A stretch of DNA of 64,000 nucleotides, taken from Mesorhizobium sp. M1D.F.Ca.ET.043.01.1.1 (GTDB lineage: Bacteria; Pseudomonadota; Alphaproteobacteria; Rhizobiales; Rhizobiaceae). The notes under the pieces were generated by a model that saw only the letters and a program-made list of their open reading frames with translations, did not search any database and was not told the origin of the DNA. Numbering within the stretch: position 1 is the first letter of the stretch; every line of letters starts with the position of its first letter. This document shows, one piece after another, positions 24,141-33,302 of this stretch. The translations under genes were made by a program, and so were the position numbers. Where the stretch lies: assembly GCF_003952385.1 (NCBI RefSeq), contig NZ_CP034444.1:4402001-4466000 (forward strand). Reading direction: 5' to 3'.

Positions 24141-25742
24141 ATGGTGGACGTTGTTTCCAGTGAGGCGGGGATTCCGAGACCGGATCACCCATTAGAGCAA
24201 TCGAGCGGCGCCAAATGGTTCCTGCCGGCCTTCGGCGTGCTGGTTCTGGCCGGCCTGATCTATGTCGGCTATGCGCTGAGCCAGGATCTGGCGATCGCCA
24301 AGACGGTGCCCTGGATCCTGCTCGGCATCGCCCTGCTGATCGCGCTCGGCTTCGAGTTCGTCAATGGCTTCCACGACACCGCCAATGCGGTCGCCACCGT
24401 CATCTACACCCGTTCCCTGCCGGCGGAATTCGCCGTCATGTGGTCCGGCGTCTTCAACTTCCTCGGCGTGCTCACCTCCAGCGGCGCGGTGGCGTTCGGC
24501 ATCCTGTCGCTGCTGCCGGTCGAGCTCATCCTGCAGGTCGGCTCCTCGTCAGGCTTCGCCATGGTGTTCGCGCTCTTGGTGGCGGCGATCCTGTGGAACC
24601 TGGGCACCTGGTTCCTCGGTCTGCCGGCGTCCAGCTCGCACACGATGGTCGGCTCGATCATCGGCGTCGGTCTCGCCAACCAGTTCATGGCGCCGGCCGG
24701 AAGCGCCACCAGCGGCGTCGAGTGGGGGCAGGCGAGCAATGTCGGCCTGTCGCTGCTTGTCTCGCCGCTTGTCGGCTTTTTCGCCGCCGCCATCCTGCTC
24801 TATGCGATGAAGCTTCTGGTGCGCAATCCGGCGCTCTACGAGGCCCCGAAGGGCAACACGCCGCCGCCGTGGTGGATCCGCGCCCTGCTGATCTTCACCT
24901 GCACTGGCGTTAGCTTCGCGCACGGCTCGAACGACGGCCAGAAGGGCATGGGCTTGATCATGCTGATCCTGATCGGCGTGGTGCCGACCGCCTATGCCCT
25001 CAACCGCACGCCGGACATCAACTATCTGGAAGCCTACAAGTCGGCTTCCGTCGCCGTCGAGCAGGCGCTGGGCAAGTACGCCAAGCCGGGCGTCACCGTC
25101 GCCGACGCCAAGGCCGCGGTTCAGGAGGCTGTGCGCAGCAAGACCTGGAACGATCAGACGACCGTGGCGCTGCAGACCTACATCCACAACACGACCGCCG
25201 GACTGCAGCCCTATGCCAGCATCGACAAGGTGCCGACCGACCTGGTCAGCAACGCCCGCAACGACATCTACCTGATCGGCGAAGCGCTGAAGCTGATCGA
25301 CAAGAAGAAGCTGCTGCCGATGCAGGACGCGGACCTGAAGGCGGTGACCGACTATCACAAGGCAGTCGACAACGCGACGAAGTTCATCCCGCTGTGGGTG
25401 AAGATCGCCGTGGCACTGGCGCTCGGCCTGGGCACCATGGTCGGCTGGAAGCGCATCGTCGTCACCGTCGGCGAGAAGATCGGCAAGAGCCACCTGACCT
25501 ATGGCCAGGGCGCCGCCGCCGAGCTGGTCGCGATGATCACGATCGGCGCTGCCGACCGTCTCGGCCTGCCGGTGTCGACCACCCACGTCCTGTCGTCCGG
25601 CGTTGCCGGCACGATGGCGGCGAACGGCTCCGGCCTGCAGTGGGCGACCGTGCGCAACCTTTTGCTCGCCTGGGTGCTCACGCTGCCCTGCTCGATCGCG
25701 CTGTCCTTCGTCCTCTTCGTGGTGTTCCGCCAGGTGTTCTAG
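24141..25742 (+). CDS. pit: PiT-family inorganic phosphate transporter
   Basis: The 533-aa inner-membrane protein has the two inverted PiT signature repeats. The first is GFEFVNGFHDTANAVATVIYTRSLP (about residues 72-96). The second lies near the C-terminus in ITIGAADRLGLPVSTTHVLSSGV, with SFAHGSNDGQKGMG in the middle. A hydrophilic loop of about 120 residues (about 305-420) separates the membrane halves. Members carry low-affinity, proton-coupled phosphate (metal-phosphate) uptake. AAGGAG precedes the ATG at 24141; upstream in-frame starts are less likely. A strong terminator follows. It is independent of the TetR gene just upstream. Confidence 0.9.
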   Translation: MVDVVSSEAGIPRPDHPLEQSSGAKWFLPAFGVLVLAGLIYVGYALSQDLAIAKTVPWILLGIALLIALGFEFVNGFHDTANAVATVIYTRSLPAEFAVMWSGVFNFLGVLTSSGAVAFGILSLLPVELILQVGSSSGFAMVFALLVAAILWNLGTWFLGLPASSSHTMVGSIIGVGLANQFMAPAGSATSGVEWGQASNVGLSLLVSPLVGFFAAAILLYAMKLLVRNPALYEAPKGNTPPPWWIRALLIFTCTGVSFAHGSNDGQKGMGLIMLILIGVVPTAYALNRTPDINYLEAYKSASVAVEQALGKYAKPGVTVADAKAAVQEAVRSKTWNDQTTVALQTYIHNTTAGLQPYASIDKVPTDLVSNARNDIYLIGEALKLIDKKKLLPMQDADLKAVTDYHKAVDNATKFIPLWVKIAVALALGLGTMVGWKRIVVTVGEKIGKSHLTYGQGAAAELVAMITIGAADRLGLPVSTTHVLSSGVAGTMAANGSGLQWATVRNLLLAWVLTLPCSIALSFVLFVVFRQVF

Positions 25743-25765
25743 CATTCGAAGCGGAAAACCAGAGG

Positions 25766-25795
25766 CGGCGCCGTTCGCGGCGCCGTTTCTTTTTG
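25766..25795 (+). terminator. Rho-independent terminator
   Basis: CGGCGCCG-TTCG-CGGCGCCG is a perfect 8-bp stem with a TTCG tetraloop, followed by TTTCTTTTT. It ends the phosphate transporter transcript. Confidence 0.9.
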
Positions 25796-25804
25796 GCGGC
25801 CGGC

Positions 25805-26650
25805 CTATCGCCGCGAGACATCCGCCCTGCTTCGGCGGCGCAATTGGCGCAGAGACAACACATGTAGCAGGATTGAGCTTGGCACCACGAAAGCAGGGGT
25901 CAGTACACCCGGGTAATCGCCAGCACCGATGCTCTGCACATGCGGAACGATCAGCTGCCAGGGTCCGGGCGAGGTAATCATTCCCATGGTGATCGCGACT
26001 GCGAAGTCGGCCAGTCCGATGAAATTCCAGAAAGTTGCCGCCCTTCGGCCCCCGGCTGTGCCGGTCGCCACGGCGATCGCCACCGGCAACGCGAGCAGTC
26101 CGGTCAGCATGTCGCCGATGCCTGCCGGCGCTGCGAAGACGCCGGGCAGCCCACCATGCAGCCAGGCCGCGATCGCCCAACTGCCGAATATGCGGTAGAG
26201 CTGAAGCGTGACGAGCCAGTTCGCTGGTATCGCATCGAGCACCTGCCCAATCCGTTTTGAGAACAGCAGCAGGGGCGCGCCGATCACCACCGGCAAGAAG
26301 ATCGCCGATGGCAACACCGGAAAAGACGCGGCGTCCGGGTGGAAGACGCCGTTGATAGCGGCGCTCCAGGCGACGGCGAGCCACAGGGTGTCCGGGATCA
26401 TGATTGCCAGCCAGGTCGCGCGGCGTTGACCCAGCGTCAAGCTCGTGTGTTCGAGGCCGAGCCACAATCCCAGTGCGACGAGCCCGTGGGCGGCGAGTTG
26501 GTGAGCCGTGGTCGGAATGCCGCTGTCCGGTATCGCCGGCCAACTGTAGATCAGCAGTAGCCATAGCGCCGTGAGCGGCGCAAACCAGAGCAGGCTGCGC
26601 CAGGGATCATGCGACGGAACGATAGCAGAGGGAACAGCTTCGGCGGTCAT
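25805..26650 (-). CDS. hypothetical polytopic membrane protein
   Basis: The product of about 281 aa is strongly hydrophobic, with about seven to eight predicted membrane segments. Examples are LLWFAPLTALWLLLIYSWPAI at about residues 18-38, AHGLVALGLWLGLEHTS, IFLPVVIGAPLLLF and WAIAAWLHGGLPGVFAAPAGIGDMLTGL. It has a polar, Arg-rich C-terminus. The start at 26650 (MTAEAVPSAIV) follows no strong site; a frame extension to 26713 is possible. The layout resembles small uncharacterised membrane proteins of proteobacteria. No function is assigned. It is convergent with the phosphate transporter. Confidence 0.55.
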   Translation of the reverse strand: MTAEAVPSAIVPSHDPWRSLLWFAPLTALWLLLIYSWPAIPDSGIPTTAHQLAAHGLVALGLWLGLEHTSLTLGQRRATWLAIMIPDTLWLAVAWSAAINGVFHPDAASFPVLPSAIFLPVVIGAPLLLFSKRIGQVLDAIPANWLVTLQLYRIFGSWAIAAWLHGGLPGVFAAPAGIGDMLTGLLALPVAIAVATGTAGGRRAATFWNFIGLADFAVAITMGMITSPGPWQLIVPHVQSIGAGDYPGVLTPAFVVPSSILLHVLSLRQLRRRSRADVSRR

Positions 26651-26872
26651 CGGCGGCACTCCATCGAGCCTGGCGCATTTGCTTTCGCCCGGATGTACGC
26701 CAGCTTTCCGCAAGCGCCTATTCGCGGTAATGTTGATGGGCTATCAAGCAGAACTTCACAGTTCGAAGGCGTTACCAGGCGTTGCCCTGCACCGCGGTTT
26801 TCGCCGAGGCGCCGCAGAACTCAGGGTGTCTCTTGTCGGATAAGTCGGCGGTGCGCCTTTATGAGGCGCGTC

Positions 26873-26985
26873 GGGCCAACGCGCGATGCACACCCGACGC
26901 CCAGCGTCGGGCTCACCGAAGCCGGGGAAGGGTTCCTTCCGCGCGCAAAACCTGCCTTCGACAATATCAGGTCGGATCTTCCCGA
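26873..26985 (+). pseudogene. LysR-type regulator remnant
   Basis: Within the gap 26651-26966 a plus-strand frame reads [24 protein letters not shown] and neighbouring residues. This matches the end of the LysR helix-turn-helix and linker (consensus RSVxLTEAGxxFLxRARxALxDI). No recognition helix or effector domain flanks it, and the frame runs into the 3' end of the patatin gene. It is therefore a decayed fragment. An 8-bp perfect hairpin (CCCGACGC-CCA-GCGTCGGG, 26893-26911) lies in it. I see nothing else in the rest of the gap. Confidence 0.5.
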
Positions 26986-28127
26986 TGCAGGTCGTGGATG
27001 GCGACGCCTTCGACATTGGTCGGCAGCATCAGCCACTGCTTGTGGCGCAGCGTGCGCTCGGTGTCCTCGAGGCCCATCTCCCAGTGCTCGCGCATCGAGG
27101 TGCCCGAGAACTCATAGTCCTTGGCGTGGCCCTCATAGCCTTTGTGCTGGTAGATCAGGTGGACGATGTTGACCACGCCGGCGTCGGAATAGTCGGCGAT
27201 CAGCTCCCTCTCGCCCTCCTTCAGCAGTTCCGGTGGAACGCGCTTGAGGGCATCGAGCAGCTTCATCTTCAGCGCATGGATGCGCTGGAAATTGTCGGTG
27301 TTCTGGCGCGTGCGGCTCGAGTACATGATATCCTTGTGGCGCGACAGCACCTCGGCCATGCCGCGCGGCAGCGCGCCGCGGGCGCTGAAAAGATCGACCT
27401 GGAACACCAGCGAGGAACGGTCCTCTTCCTGGTCGAGCAAGTACTGCAGCGGTGTGTTGGAGACGATGCCGCCGTCCCAGTAATACTCGCCCTCGATGCG
27501 GATCGACGGGAAGGCCGGCGGCAGCGCGCCGCTCGCCATGATGTGCTCCGGCCCGATGCGCACCTTGTCGGTGTCGAAATAGACGAAGTTGCCGGTCCTG
27601 ACATTGACCGCGCCGACGCTCAGCCTTTTCCTGCCGTCGTTCAGCACATCGAAATCGATCAGGCTCTCCAGCGTCTCCTTCAGCTCGGCGGTGTCGTAGA
27701 AGCTGGTCGCGCCATCCGCGCCCGGCGGCTGGAACCATGGGTTGGGACTGCGCGGCTTGAAGAAGCCGGGCTGACCCATGGTCATCGTCATCCATGACGA
27801 GGTGCGGTTGCGGATGTCGCGGTAGACGTCGCCTTCGGGCGTGTAGGTCCAGATCTTGCGACCGGAGACCGTCTGCCAGAACTGCTCGAGACGCTGCAGC
27901 CGCCGGCTCGGCTCGTTGCCGGCGATGATTGAGGCGTTGATCGCGCCGATCGAAACGCCGGACAGCCAGGTCGGCTCGCAGCCGGCGTCGGAAAGCGCCT
28001 GGTAGACGCCGGCCTGATAGGCGCCCAGCGCGCCGCCGCCCTGGAAGACCAGAGCGACGCGGTCATATTGCTGCGAGATTTCCTGGATGGTGGCGGCGAT
28101 AGCCTTGTTTCGGGTGCGTTCAAGCAC
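26967..28127 (-). CDS. patatin-like phospholipase (DUF3734 type)
   Basis: The 386-aa protein has an N-terminal patatin lipase core. The oxyanion loop is [18 protein letters not shown] (about residues 24-41), the nucleophile elbow GVSIGAINA (Ser about 57), and the catalytic Asp lies in [10 protein letters not shown] (about 215). A C-terminal DUF3734 region of about 150 residues follows. A GTG start at 28127 overlaps the acetoacetate decarboxylase stop (GTGCTTGA), so translation is coupled. The pairing with acetoacetate decarboxylase and hydroxybutyrate dehydrogenase is common in rhizobia and suggests turnover of polyhydroxybutyrate granules or membrane lipids. The substrate is inferred, not shown. 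Confidence 0.85.
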   Translation of the reverse strand: MLERTRNKAIAATIQEISQQYDRVALVFQGGGALGAYQAGVYQALSDAGCEPTWLSGVSIGAINASIIAGNEPSRRLQRLEQFWQTVSGRKIWTYTPEGDVYRDIRNRTSSWMTMTMGQPGFFKPRSPNPWFQPPGADGATSFYDTAELKETLESLIDFDVLNDGRKRLSVGAVNVRTGNFVYFDTDKVRIGPEHIMASGALPPAFPSIRIEGEYYWDGGIVSNTPLQYLLDQEEDRSSLVFQVDLFSARGALPRGMAEVLSRHKDIMYSSRTRQNTDNFQRIHALKMKLLDALKRVPPELLKEGERELIADYSDAGVVNIVHLIYQHKGYEGHAKDYEFSGTSMREHWEMGLEDTERTLRHKQWLMLPTNVEGVAIHDLHREDPT

Positions 28128-28902
28128 GAGCCTTCTCCGGCTGGATTGCACTGGCGGCCGACTGTTCAGCGAGATAGTCGTGGACGACTTCGCCGAGCCC
28201 AAGCGTCAGGTCGGCGGTGAAGTGGACGGCCGACACCACCTCGAGCACCGGCAGCTTCGCCACATCGGCTATGACATGCGGCCGAAGGTCGAGCGCGGCT
28301 GGCGCCGTCCAGGCTTCCTTCAGCGTCACGTCGGTCAGGTAGTAGCGTACCAGCTCGCAGATGCGCGGGCTGCGGTCGACATGCGGGATGATCTTGATGA
28401 GGAAGTTGGGCGCGGCGAGCGAGGCGAGCACGGAATCATGGTCGGCTTCGCGGTGCTTGTAGCCCATGGTGCCGGTGGCGCACAGAACGCTGCCATAGTG
28501 CAGCGTGCCCACCACCACCTCGCCCTCATGCACGATCTTGGGGCTGGCGAGCTTCTTCGGGAAACCCCAGAGCTCGCGGCCGCCGGCGATCGGTGCGTCG
28601 TCGTCGAGATACATGGAATGGACGTAGCCGCCATGCTGGCCACCGAAGCGCACGGGGATCACCTGGCCGGTCTCGGTGTAGTCGCCGAAACCGGTCGAAT
28701 CCGGCATGCGGATGAACTCATACTTGACCAGCGGCTCGTCGATCTCGAGCGGCTTCGGCACCACCGCTTCCAGCGCCTCGCGTGTCGTGCGGTAGGTGAT
28801 GATGATGTATTCGCGGTCGAAGAAGCGGTACGGGCCGGGCGGGAAGGATGGGTTGGTGAGCGGCATGGCATAGGCGCGCTTCACGACATCGGCGATTTCC
28901 AA
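28120..28902 (-). CDS. adc: acetoacetate decarboxylase
   Basis: The product of about 260 aa carries the family active-site stretch [13 protein letters not shown], in which the second-position Lys pair contains the Schiff-base lysine. It also has the conserved N-terminal [22 protein letters not shown]. It converts acetoacetate to acetone and CO2 in the cytoplasm. The TTG at 28902 ([15 protein letters not shown]) is the proposed start because homologues begin a few residues before this motif. The ATG at 28971 would add unrelated residues. It is divergent from a 3-hydroxybutyrate dehydrogenase and coupled to the patatin gene, giving a ketone-body/PHB degradation module. Confidence 0.88.
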   Translation of the reverse strand: MEIADVVKRAYAMPLTNPSFPPGPYRFFDREYIIITYRTTREALEAVVPKPLEIDEPLVKYEFIRMPDSTGFGDYTETGQVIPVRFGGQHGGYVHSMYLDDDAPIAGGRELWGFPKKLASPKIVHEGEVVVGTLHYGSVLCATGTMGYKHREADHDSVLASLAAPNFLIKIIPHVDRSPRICELVRYYLTDVTLKEAWTAPAALDLRPHVIADVAKLPVLEVVSAVHFTADLTLGLGEVVHDYLAEQSAASAIQPEKARA

Positions 28903-29026
28903 GCTATTCACCCATCGGCTCAGGAATGACACACGCGAGACGCGCAGGAGGATTATGTTGCACGGCACCATGACAGTGCCATGTCACCCTCTCGCCCGCC
29001 AGCTTCTCGGCTCCCGGAGTGCATCA

Positions 29027-29072
29027 CAACATTGTAATCGCAACGACATATGGTCATGACATTGTTATGTTG
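29027..29072. promoter_or_regulatory. divergent control region with inverted CAACAT/ATGTTG
   Basis: CAACAT at 29027-29032 and ATGTTG at 29067-29072 face each other across 34 AT-richer bases in the 224-base gap between adc and the hydroxybutyrate dehydrogenase gene. A shared operator is possible. The regulator is not encoded nearby. Confidence 0.35.
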
Positions 29073-29126
29073 CGGCGCACAAACTATGTGCCTTCGCAGT
29101 TCCACTCACCTGTCGCGAGATTTCCC

Positions 29127-29915
29127 ATGGGCTCCCTGTCTTCGAAGAATGCGCTCGTCACCGGCTCGACCAGCGGCATCGGGCTGGCAATCGCCCGCGC
29201 CTTTGCCGCCGAGGGCGCCAACGTCACCATCAACGGCCTGGGCGATGCCGCGGCGATCGAAAAGGAACGTGCCGGCATCGAGAACGACTTCGGCGTCAAA
29301 TGCCGCTACTCGGACGCCAACATGATGGACGGCGCGGCGGTGACCGCCATGATCCGCGAGGCCGAAGAGGCGTTCGGCAGCCTCGACATCCTGGTCAACA
29401 ATGCCGGCATCCAGCATGTCGCGCCGATCGACGAGTTTCCCGACGACAAGTGGGAGGCGATCATCCGCATCAACCTGCTTGCCGCCTTCTATGCCATCAA
29501 GGCCGTGCTGCCCGGCATGAAGAGCCGCAAATGGGGCCGCATCATCAACACGGCGTCGGCGCACGCGCTGGTCGCCTCGCCGTTCAAGTCGGCTTATGTC
29601 TCGGCCAAGCACGGCATTGCCGGCCTGACCAAGACAGTGGCGCTGGAAGTGGCGCAGGATGGCATCACCGTCAACGCCATCGCGCCCGGCTATGTCTGGA
29701 CGCCGCTCGTGGAGAAGCAGATCCCCGACACGATGAAGGCGCGCGGCATGACCGAGGAGCAGGTCAAGCACGACGTGCTGTTGGCCGCGCAGCCGACCAA
29801 GGAGTTCGTCAGCGTCGAGGAACTCGCGGCGCTGACGCTCTTCCTCTGCTCGGACGCCGCCAAGCAGATGACCGGCACGACCCTGCCGATGGATGGCGGC
29901 TGGACGGCGCAGTAG
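29127..29915 (+). CDS. bdhA: 3-hydroxybutyrate dehydrogenase (SDR family)
   Basis: The 262-aa short-chain dehydrogenase has the NAD-binding TGSTSGIGLAIARAFA (about residues 11-26), the NNAGIQHVAPI motif, and the catalytic Ser and YVSAKHG with Tyr-x-x-x-Lys (about 155-161). The C-terminus MTGTTLPMDGGWTAQ is typical of D-beta-hydroxybutyrate dehydrogenases. The reaction is D-3-hydroxybutyrate + NAD to acetoacetate, the substrate of the divergent decarboxylase gene product. The internal ATG at 29127 is chosen because the fold starts there. Upstream in-frame ATGs lie in the control region. Confidence 0.88.
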   Translation: MGSLSSKNALVTGSTSGIGLAIARAFAAEGANVTINGLGDAAAIEKERAGIENDFGVKCRYSDANMMDGAAVTAMIREAEEAFGSLDILVNNAGIQHVAPIDEFPDDKWEAIIRINLLAAFYAIKAVLPGMKSRKWGRIINTASAHALVASPFKSAYVSAKHGIAGLTKTVALEVAQDGITVNAIAPGYVWTPLVEKQIPDTMKARGMTEEQVKHDVLLAAQPTKEFVSVEELAALTLFLCSDAAKQMTGTTLPMDGGWTAQ

Positions 29916-30088
29916 CCGAAACAGCGCTCGCGGAAAGGAAGGCGGGCGGGAACGCCTTCCCGGCAATTGGATTCTTGACAATCGCAGGCGAGCGTTCCAG
30001 CATTCCCGCAAGGGGTTCCCCGCGACGACCCCGTGAGGCGTCAGCCCAACGATCGCGTCCAGACTCTCTTTGTTCAGGAGGTGGACGC

Positions 30089-30907
30089 ATGCCGTCAACA
30101 ACCGCAATCACCGTTCCGCAGCTCGCCCGCCTCGTCGGCCTGCCGGACGCGCCGGTTCTCATCGATGTACGCATTGACGACGACTACCAAGCCGATCCGC
30201 GCCTGCTGCCGGCTTCTTACCGGCGCGATTTCAGAACCGTCTCGACCTGGGCGGCCGCGTTCTCCGGATCGAAAATCGCCGTCATCTGCCAGAAAGGGCA
30301 GAAGCTTTCGCAAGGCGTGGCGGCATGGCTGCGCCACGAAGGCATTGCGGCGGAGTCGCTCGAAGGCGGCTTCGAGGCGTGGGCCGAGGCCAAGGCGCCA
30401 CTGGTCAGAGCCAGCGCCATCCCGGCCCGCGACGAGAAAGGCCGCACGGTCTGGGTCACCCGTTCCCGGCCGAAGGTCGACCGCATCGCCTGCCCCTGGT
30501 TGATCCGCCGCTTCGTCGATCCCGAGGCGGTGTTCCTGTTCGTCGACCCGGCCGAGGTGCCTCTGGTGGCCGACCGCTTCACCGCGGTCCCCTTCGACAT
30601 CGAAGGCGTGTTCTGGAGCCATCGCGGCGACCGCTGCACCTTCGACACGATGATCGAGGAATTCGGCCTAAGCACCGAGGCGCTCGATCGACTGGCGCTG
30701 ATCGTGCGCGGGGCGGACACGGCGCGCCTCGACCTCGTTCCGCAGGCGGCCGGGTTCCTCGCCGCCTCGCTCGGCCTGTCGCGCATGTTCCGCGACGACC
30801 TCGAGCAGCTCGAAGCCGGCATGCTCCTTTATGACGCCTTCTTCCGCTGGTGCCGCGACGCCACGGACGAGACGCACAACTGGCCGGCAGGGGGAAAGGC
30901 GCCGTGA
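30089..30907 (+). CDS. chrB: rhodanese-ChrB fusion, chromate resistance protein
   Basis: The 272-aa protein has an N-terminal rhodanese domain (about residues 1-110) with the active-site loop VICQKGQKLSQG, whose Cys is present. A ChrB C-terminal domain follows (about 120-265), recognised from TRSRPKVDRIACPWLIRRFVD and FDIEGVFWSHRGDRCTFDTMI. ChrB-type proteins sense or assist resistance to chromate. The sulfurtransferase fusion hints at sulfate/chromate or thiol chemistry. CAGGAGG precedes the ATG at 30089. Its stop overlaps the chromate transporter start by 4 bases (GTGA). Confidence 0.85.
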   Translation: MPSTTAITVPQLARLVGLPDAPVLIDVRIDDDYQADPRLLPASYRRDFRTVSTWAAAFSGSKIAVICQKGQKLSQGVAAWLRHEGIAAESLEGGFEAWAEAKAPLVRASAIPARDEKGRTVWVTRSRPKVDRIACPWLIRRFVDPEAVFLFVDPAEVPLVADRFTAVPFDIEGVFWSHRGDRCTFDTMIEEFGLSTEALDRLALIVRGADTARLDLVPQAAGFLAASLGLSRMFRDDLEQLEAGMLLYDAFFRWCRDATDETHNWPAGGKAP

Positions 30908-32292
30908 CCGTGCTTGCCAAGGACGGCGCCGCGCCGCCGGCCGAGGGCCCGGCCATGCCGACCTTTCGCGAGGCGACGCGGCTCTGGGCGAAGATCGGCC
31001 TGCTCTCCTTCGGCGGGCCGGCCGGGCAGATCGCCCTGATGCACAAGGAGCTGGTCGAGGAGCGCCGCTGGATCGGCGAGGAGCGCTTCCTGCATGCGCT
31101 CAACTACTGCATGTTGTTGCCGGGACCCGAGGCGCAGCAGCTTGCCGTCTATATCGGCTGGCTGCTGCACCGGACGGCCGGCGGCCTCGTCGCCGGAACA
31201 TTGTTCGTGCTGCCCGGTGCGCTGGTCATGCTCGGCTTGAGCAGTTTCTACATGCTCTACAATGACGCGCCGGTCATCGAGGCGTTGTTCTTCGGCATCA
31301 AGGCAGCGGTGCTCGCCGTCGTCGTCGAAGCGGTGATCCGCATCGGCAAGCGGGCGCTGAAGAACCGGGTCATGGTGGCGATCGCTGTGGCGGCCTTCCT
31401 GGCCATCTATGTCGCCAGGCTGCCGTTCCCACTGATCGTGCTCGCGGCAGGCCTGATCGGCTGGATCGGCAGCCGCTTCACGCCGAGCCTGTTTTCGGGC
31501 GCGGCGCACGGCAAGGGCAGCGCCGCTGCCGACAGTCGCGGCGTGGTCGATCTAATGTTCGAGCGCGGCGAGCTCGGCCACACCGTGCCTGCCAGGTGGC
31601 ATGCGGCCCGCACCATCGCGATATGGCTGCCGCTGTGGCTAGGGCCGGTGGCGCTGATCGCCGCGCTGGCAGGGCCGGGAAGCGTGTGGGCGCAGATCGG
31701 CGGCTTCTTCAGCCTGATGGCCGTCGTCACCTTCGGCGGCGCCTATGCGGTTCTGGCCTATGTCGCGCAAGCGGCGGTTACCTCGTTCGGCTGGCTTTCA
31801 CCCGGCCAGATGGTCGACGGGCTGGGGCTCGCCGAAACGACGCCCGGGCCGCTGATCCTGGTACTGCAATTCGTCGGCTTCGCCGCCGCCTATCGCCATG
31901 CGGGGGCGGTCAGCCCATTGCTTGCGGGATCGCTGGGGGCGGCGCTGACGCTCTGGGCCACCTTCGTGCCCTGCTTCTTCTGGATATTCCTGGGCGCGCC
32001 CTACATCGAGCAGTTGCGGCAGAACAAGGCGCTGTCGGCGGCGCTCGGCGCGATCACGGCTGCCGTCGTCGGCGTCATCATGAACCTGGCGCTGTGGTTC
32101 GCGCTGCATGTCGTCTTCGGCAAGGTCGTGAGCGTCGGCTGGGGCGTCGAGGTTCCTGTTTTTTCCTCGCTCGACTGGCGGGCCGCGCTGCTGTCGGCGG
32201 CGGCGATGATCGCTATGCTCAGGCTGAAGGTCGGGATGCTGCCGACGCTGGCGGCATCGGCATTGGCGGGATTGGCTCTACAGGCATTGTGA
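30904..32292 (+). CDS. chrA: chromate efflux transporter ChrA (two-domain CHR family)
   Basis: The 462-aa inner-membrane protein has two homologous CHR halves. The first carries GLLSFGGPAGQIALMHKELVEERRWI (about residues 30-55) and LLPGPEAQQLAVYIGWLLH. The second carries VVTFGGAYAVLAYVAQ (about 275) and AETTPGPLILVLQFVGF. About ten membrane segments are predicted. It exports chromate from the cytoplasm by a proton-driven mechanism. The GTG at 30904 overlaps the chrB stop, the expected coupling; in-frame upstream ATGs would lie inside chrB. Confidence 0.9.
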   Translation: MTVLAKDGAAPPAEGPAMPTFREATRLWAKIGLLSFGGPAGQIALMHKELVEERRWIGEERFLHALNYCMLLPGPEAQQLAVYIGWLLHRTAGGLVAGTLFVLPGALVMLGLSSFYMLYNDAPVIEALFFGIKAAVLAVVVEAVIRIGKRALKNRVMVAIAVAAFLAIYVARLPFPLIVLAAGLIGWIGSRFTPSLFSGAAHGKGSAAADSRGVVDLMFERGELGHTVPARWHAARTIAIWLPLWLGPVALIAALAGPGSVWAQIGGFFSLMAVVTFGGAYAVLAYVAQAAVTSFGWLSPGQMVDGLGLAETTPGPLILVLQFVGFAAAYRHAGAVSPLLAGSLGAALTLWATFVPCFFWIFLGAPYIEQLRQNKALSAALGAITAAVVGVIMNLALWFALHVVFGKVVSVGWGVEVPVFSSLDWRAALLSAAAMIAMLRLKVGMLPTLAASALAGLALQAL

Positions 32293-32338
32293 ATTTATTT
32301 CCGGCCGCCGCCGGCGTGATCAACGGACTGGTTTACAG

Positions 32339-32350
32339 CTAACATGTTAG
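32339..32350. promoter_or_regulatory. candidate GntR operator palindrome
   Basis: CTAACATGTTAG is a perfect 12-base palindrome 29 bases upstream of the aldolase start. It is the only palindrome in this short leader. The FCD-type GntR regulator of the same operon (33303) is the likely binder. Confidence 0.5.
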
Positions 32351-32379
32351 TGTGGTAATGCTGCCTGCAGATTGATGAA

Positions 32380-33279
32380 TTGGAGACTTTGCAGGTGGCT
32401 TCGCGCTTTGGTCTGTCGGTTGCGCTCACAACTCCCTTTGATGCCGCCGGGCGGATTGCCGTCCCGCTCATGACAGCCCATGCCAAGGCTTGTCTCGAAG
32501 CAGGTTGCAGCAGCGTGACGCTGTTCGGCACCACTGGTGAAGGTGCTTCGGTCGGCACGGCGGAGCGGCAGGCGGTCATCAATGCCATGCTTGCTGCAGG
32601 CATTCAGGCCGATCAGCTCGTTGCCGGCGTGCTGGTCGATGCGGCGGAAGACGCTGCGGCGCAGTGCCGCCAGGCCTTGCAGCGCGGCGCACGCAACATC
32701 CTGCTGGCGCCGCCGAGCTACTTCAAGAATGTCGGCGACGACGGGCTGTTCGGCTGGTTTGCCGCCGTATTCACGGCGCTCGGTCCGCTCGCCCGCGGCA
32801 TGCTGCTCTACAACATCCCCTCGGTCACGACAGTGCAGCTGTCGCTCGACCTGATCGGCCGCCTGCGCAAGGCGTATCCGGACGTCATCGCCGGGGTCAA
32901 GGATTCCGGCGGCGATTGGGCCTACAGCGAAGCGCTGCTCAAGGCGCATGGCGACCTGATCATCCTGATCGGCGACGAACGGCATCTGGCGCCCGCGGTG
33001 CGGATCGGCGGTCAAGGCGCGATTTCCGGCATGGCCAATTTCGCCGGTCGCGAGCTTCGCGCCATTGTGGAGAGCGGGCGCGACGATCCCCGTGTGGAGG
33101 GCTTCGTCCTCGAGCTGCTCAGGCGTCCGGTCATTCCGGCGGTGAAGGCCATGGTGGCGCGACAGACCGGCGACGAGCGCTGGCTGACGGTTCGGCCGCC
33201 GCTCGAGCCGATGGCATTGCAGGAGCGGCAGCAGCTTGGCGCCGCTTACGACCGGCTGTTCGCGACGCAAGCGGCCTGA
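32380..33279 (+). CDS. dihydrodipicolinate synthase/N-acetylneuraminate lyase family aldolase
   Basis: The 299-aa class I aldolase has the DapA-family pyruvate/keto-acid binding motif LFGTTGEGASV, the catalytic Tyr in LLYNIPSVT (about residue 145) and the Schiff-base Lys in GVKDSGGD (about 173). Being first in an operon with a GntR regulator and a sugar ABC importer, it is probably a 2-keto-3-deoxy sugar acid aldolase or dehydratase rather than the lysine-pathway enzyme. No ATG fits; the TTG at 32380 (LETLQVASRFG) is proposed, giving a 28-base leader after the palindrome. Confidence 0.82.
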   Translation: METLQVASRFGLSVALTTPFDAAGRIAVPLMTAHAKACLEAGCSSVTLFGTTGEGASVGTAERQAVINAMLAAGIQADQLVAGVLVDAAEDAAAQCRQALQRGARNILLAPPSYFKNVGDDGLFGWFAAVFTALGPLARGMLLYNIPSVTTVQLSLDLIGRLRKAYPDVIAGVKDSGGDWAYSEALLKAHGDLIILIGDERHLAPAVRIGGQGAISGMANFAGRELRAIVESGRDDPRVEGFVLELLRRPVIPAVKAMVARQTGDERWLTVRPPLEPMALQERQQLGAAYDRLFATQAA

Positions 33280-33302
33280 ACGGCAAAGGACGCGGGATCG
33301 GC

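Noticed and set aside
24549..26564. Minus-strand open frame of 671 codons covering the phosphate transporter and the membrane-protein gene
   Set aside because: It overlaps a recognisable PiT gene on the other strand and a better membrane-protein frame. Composition is low-complexity Arg/His/Gln.
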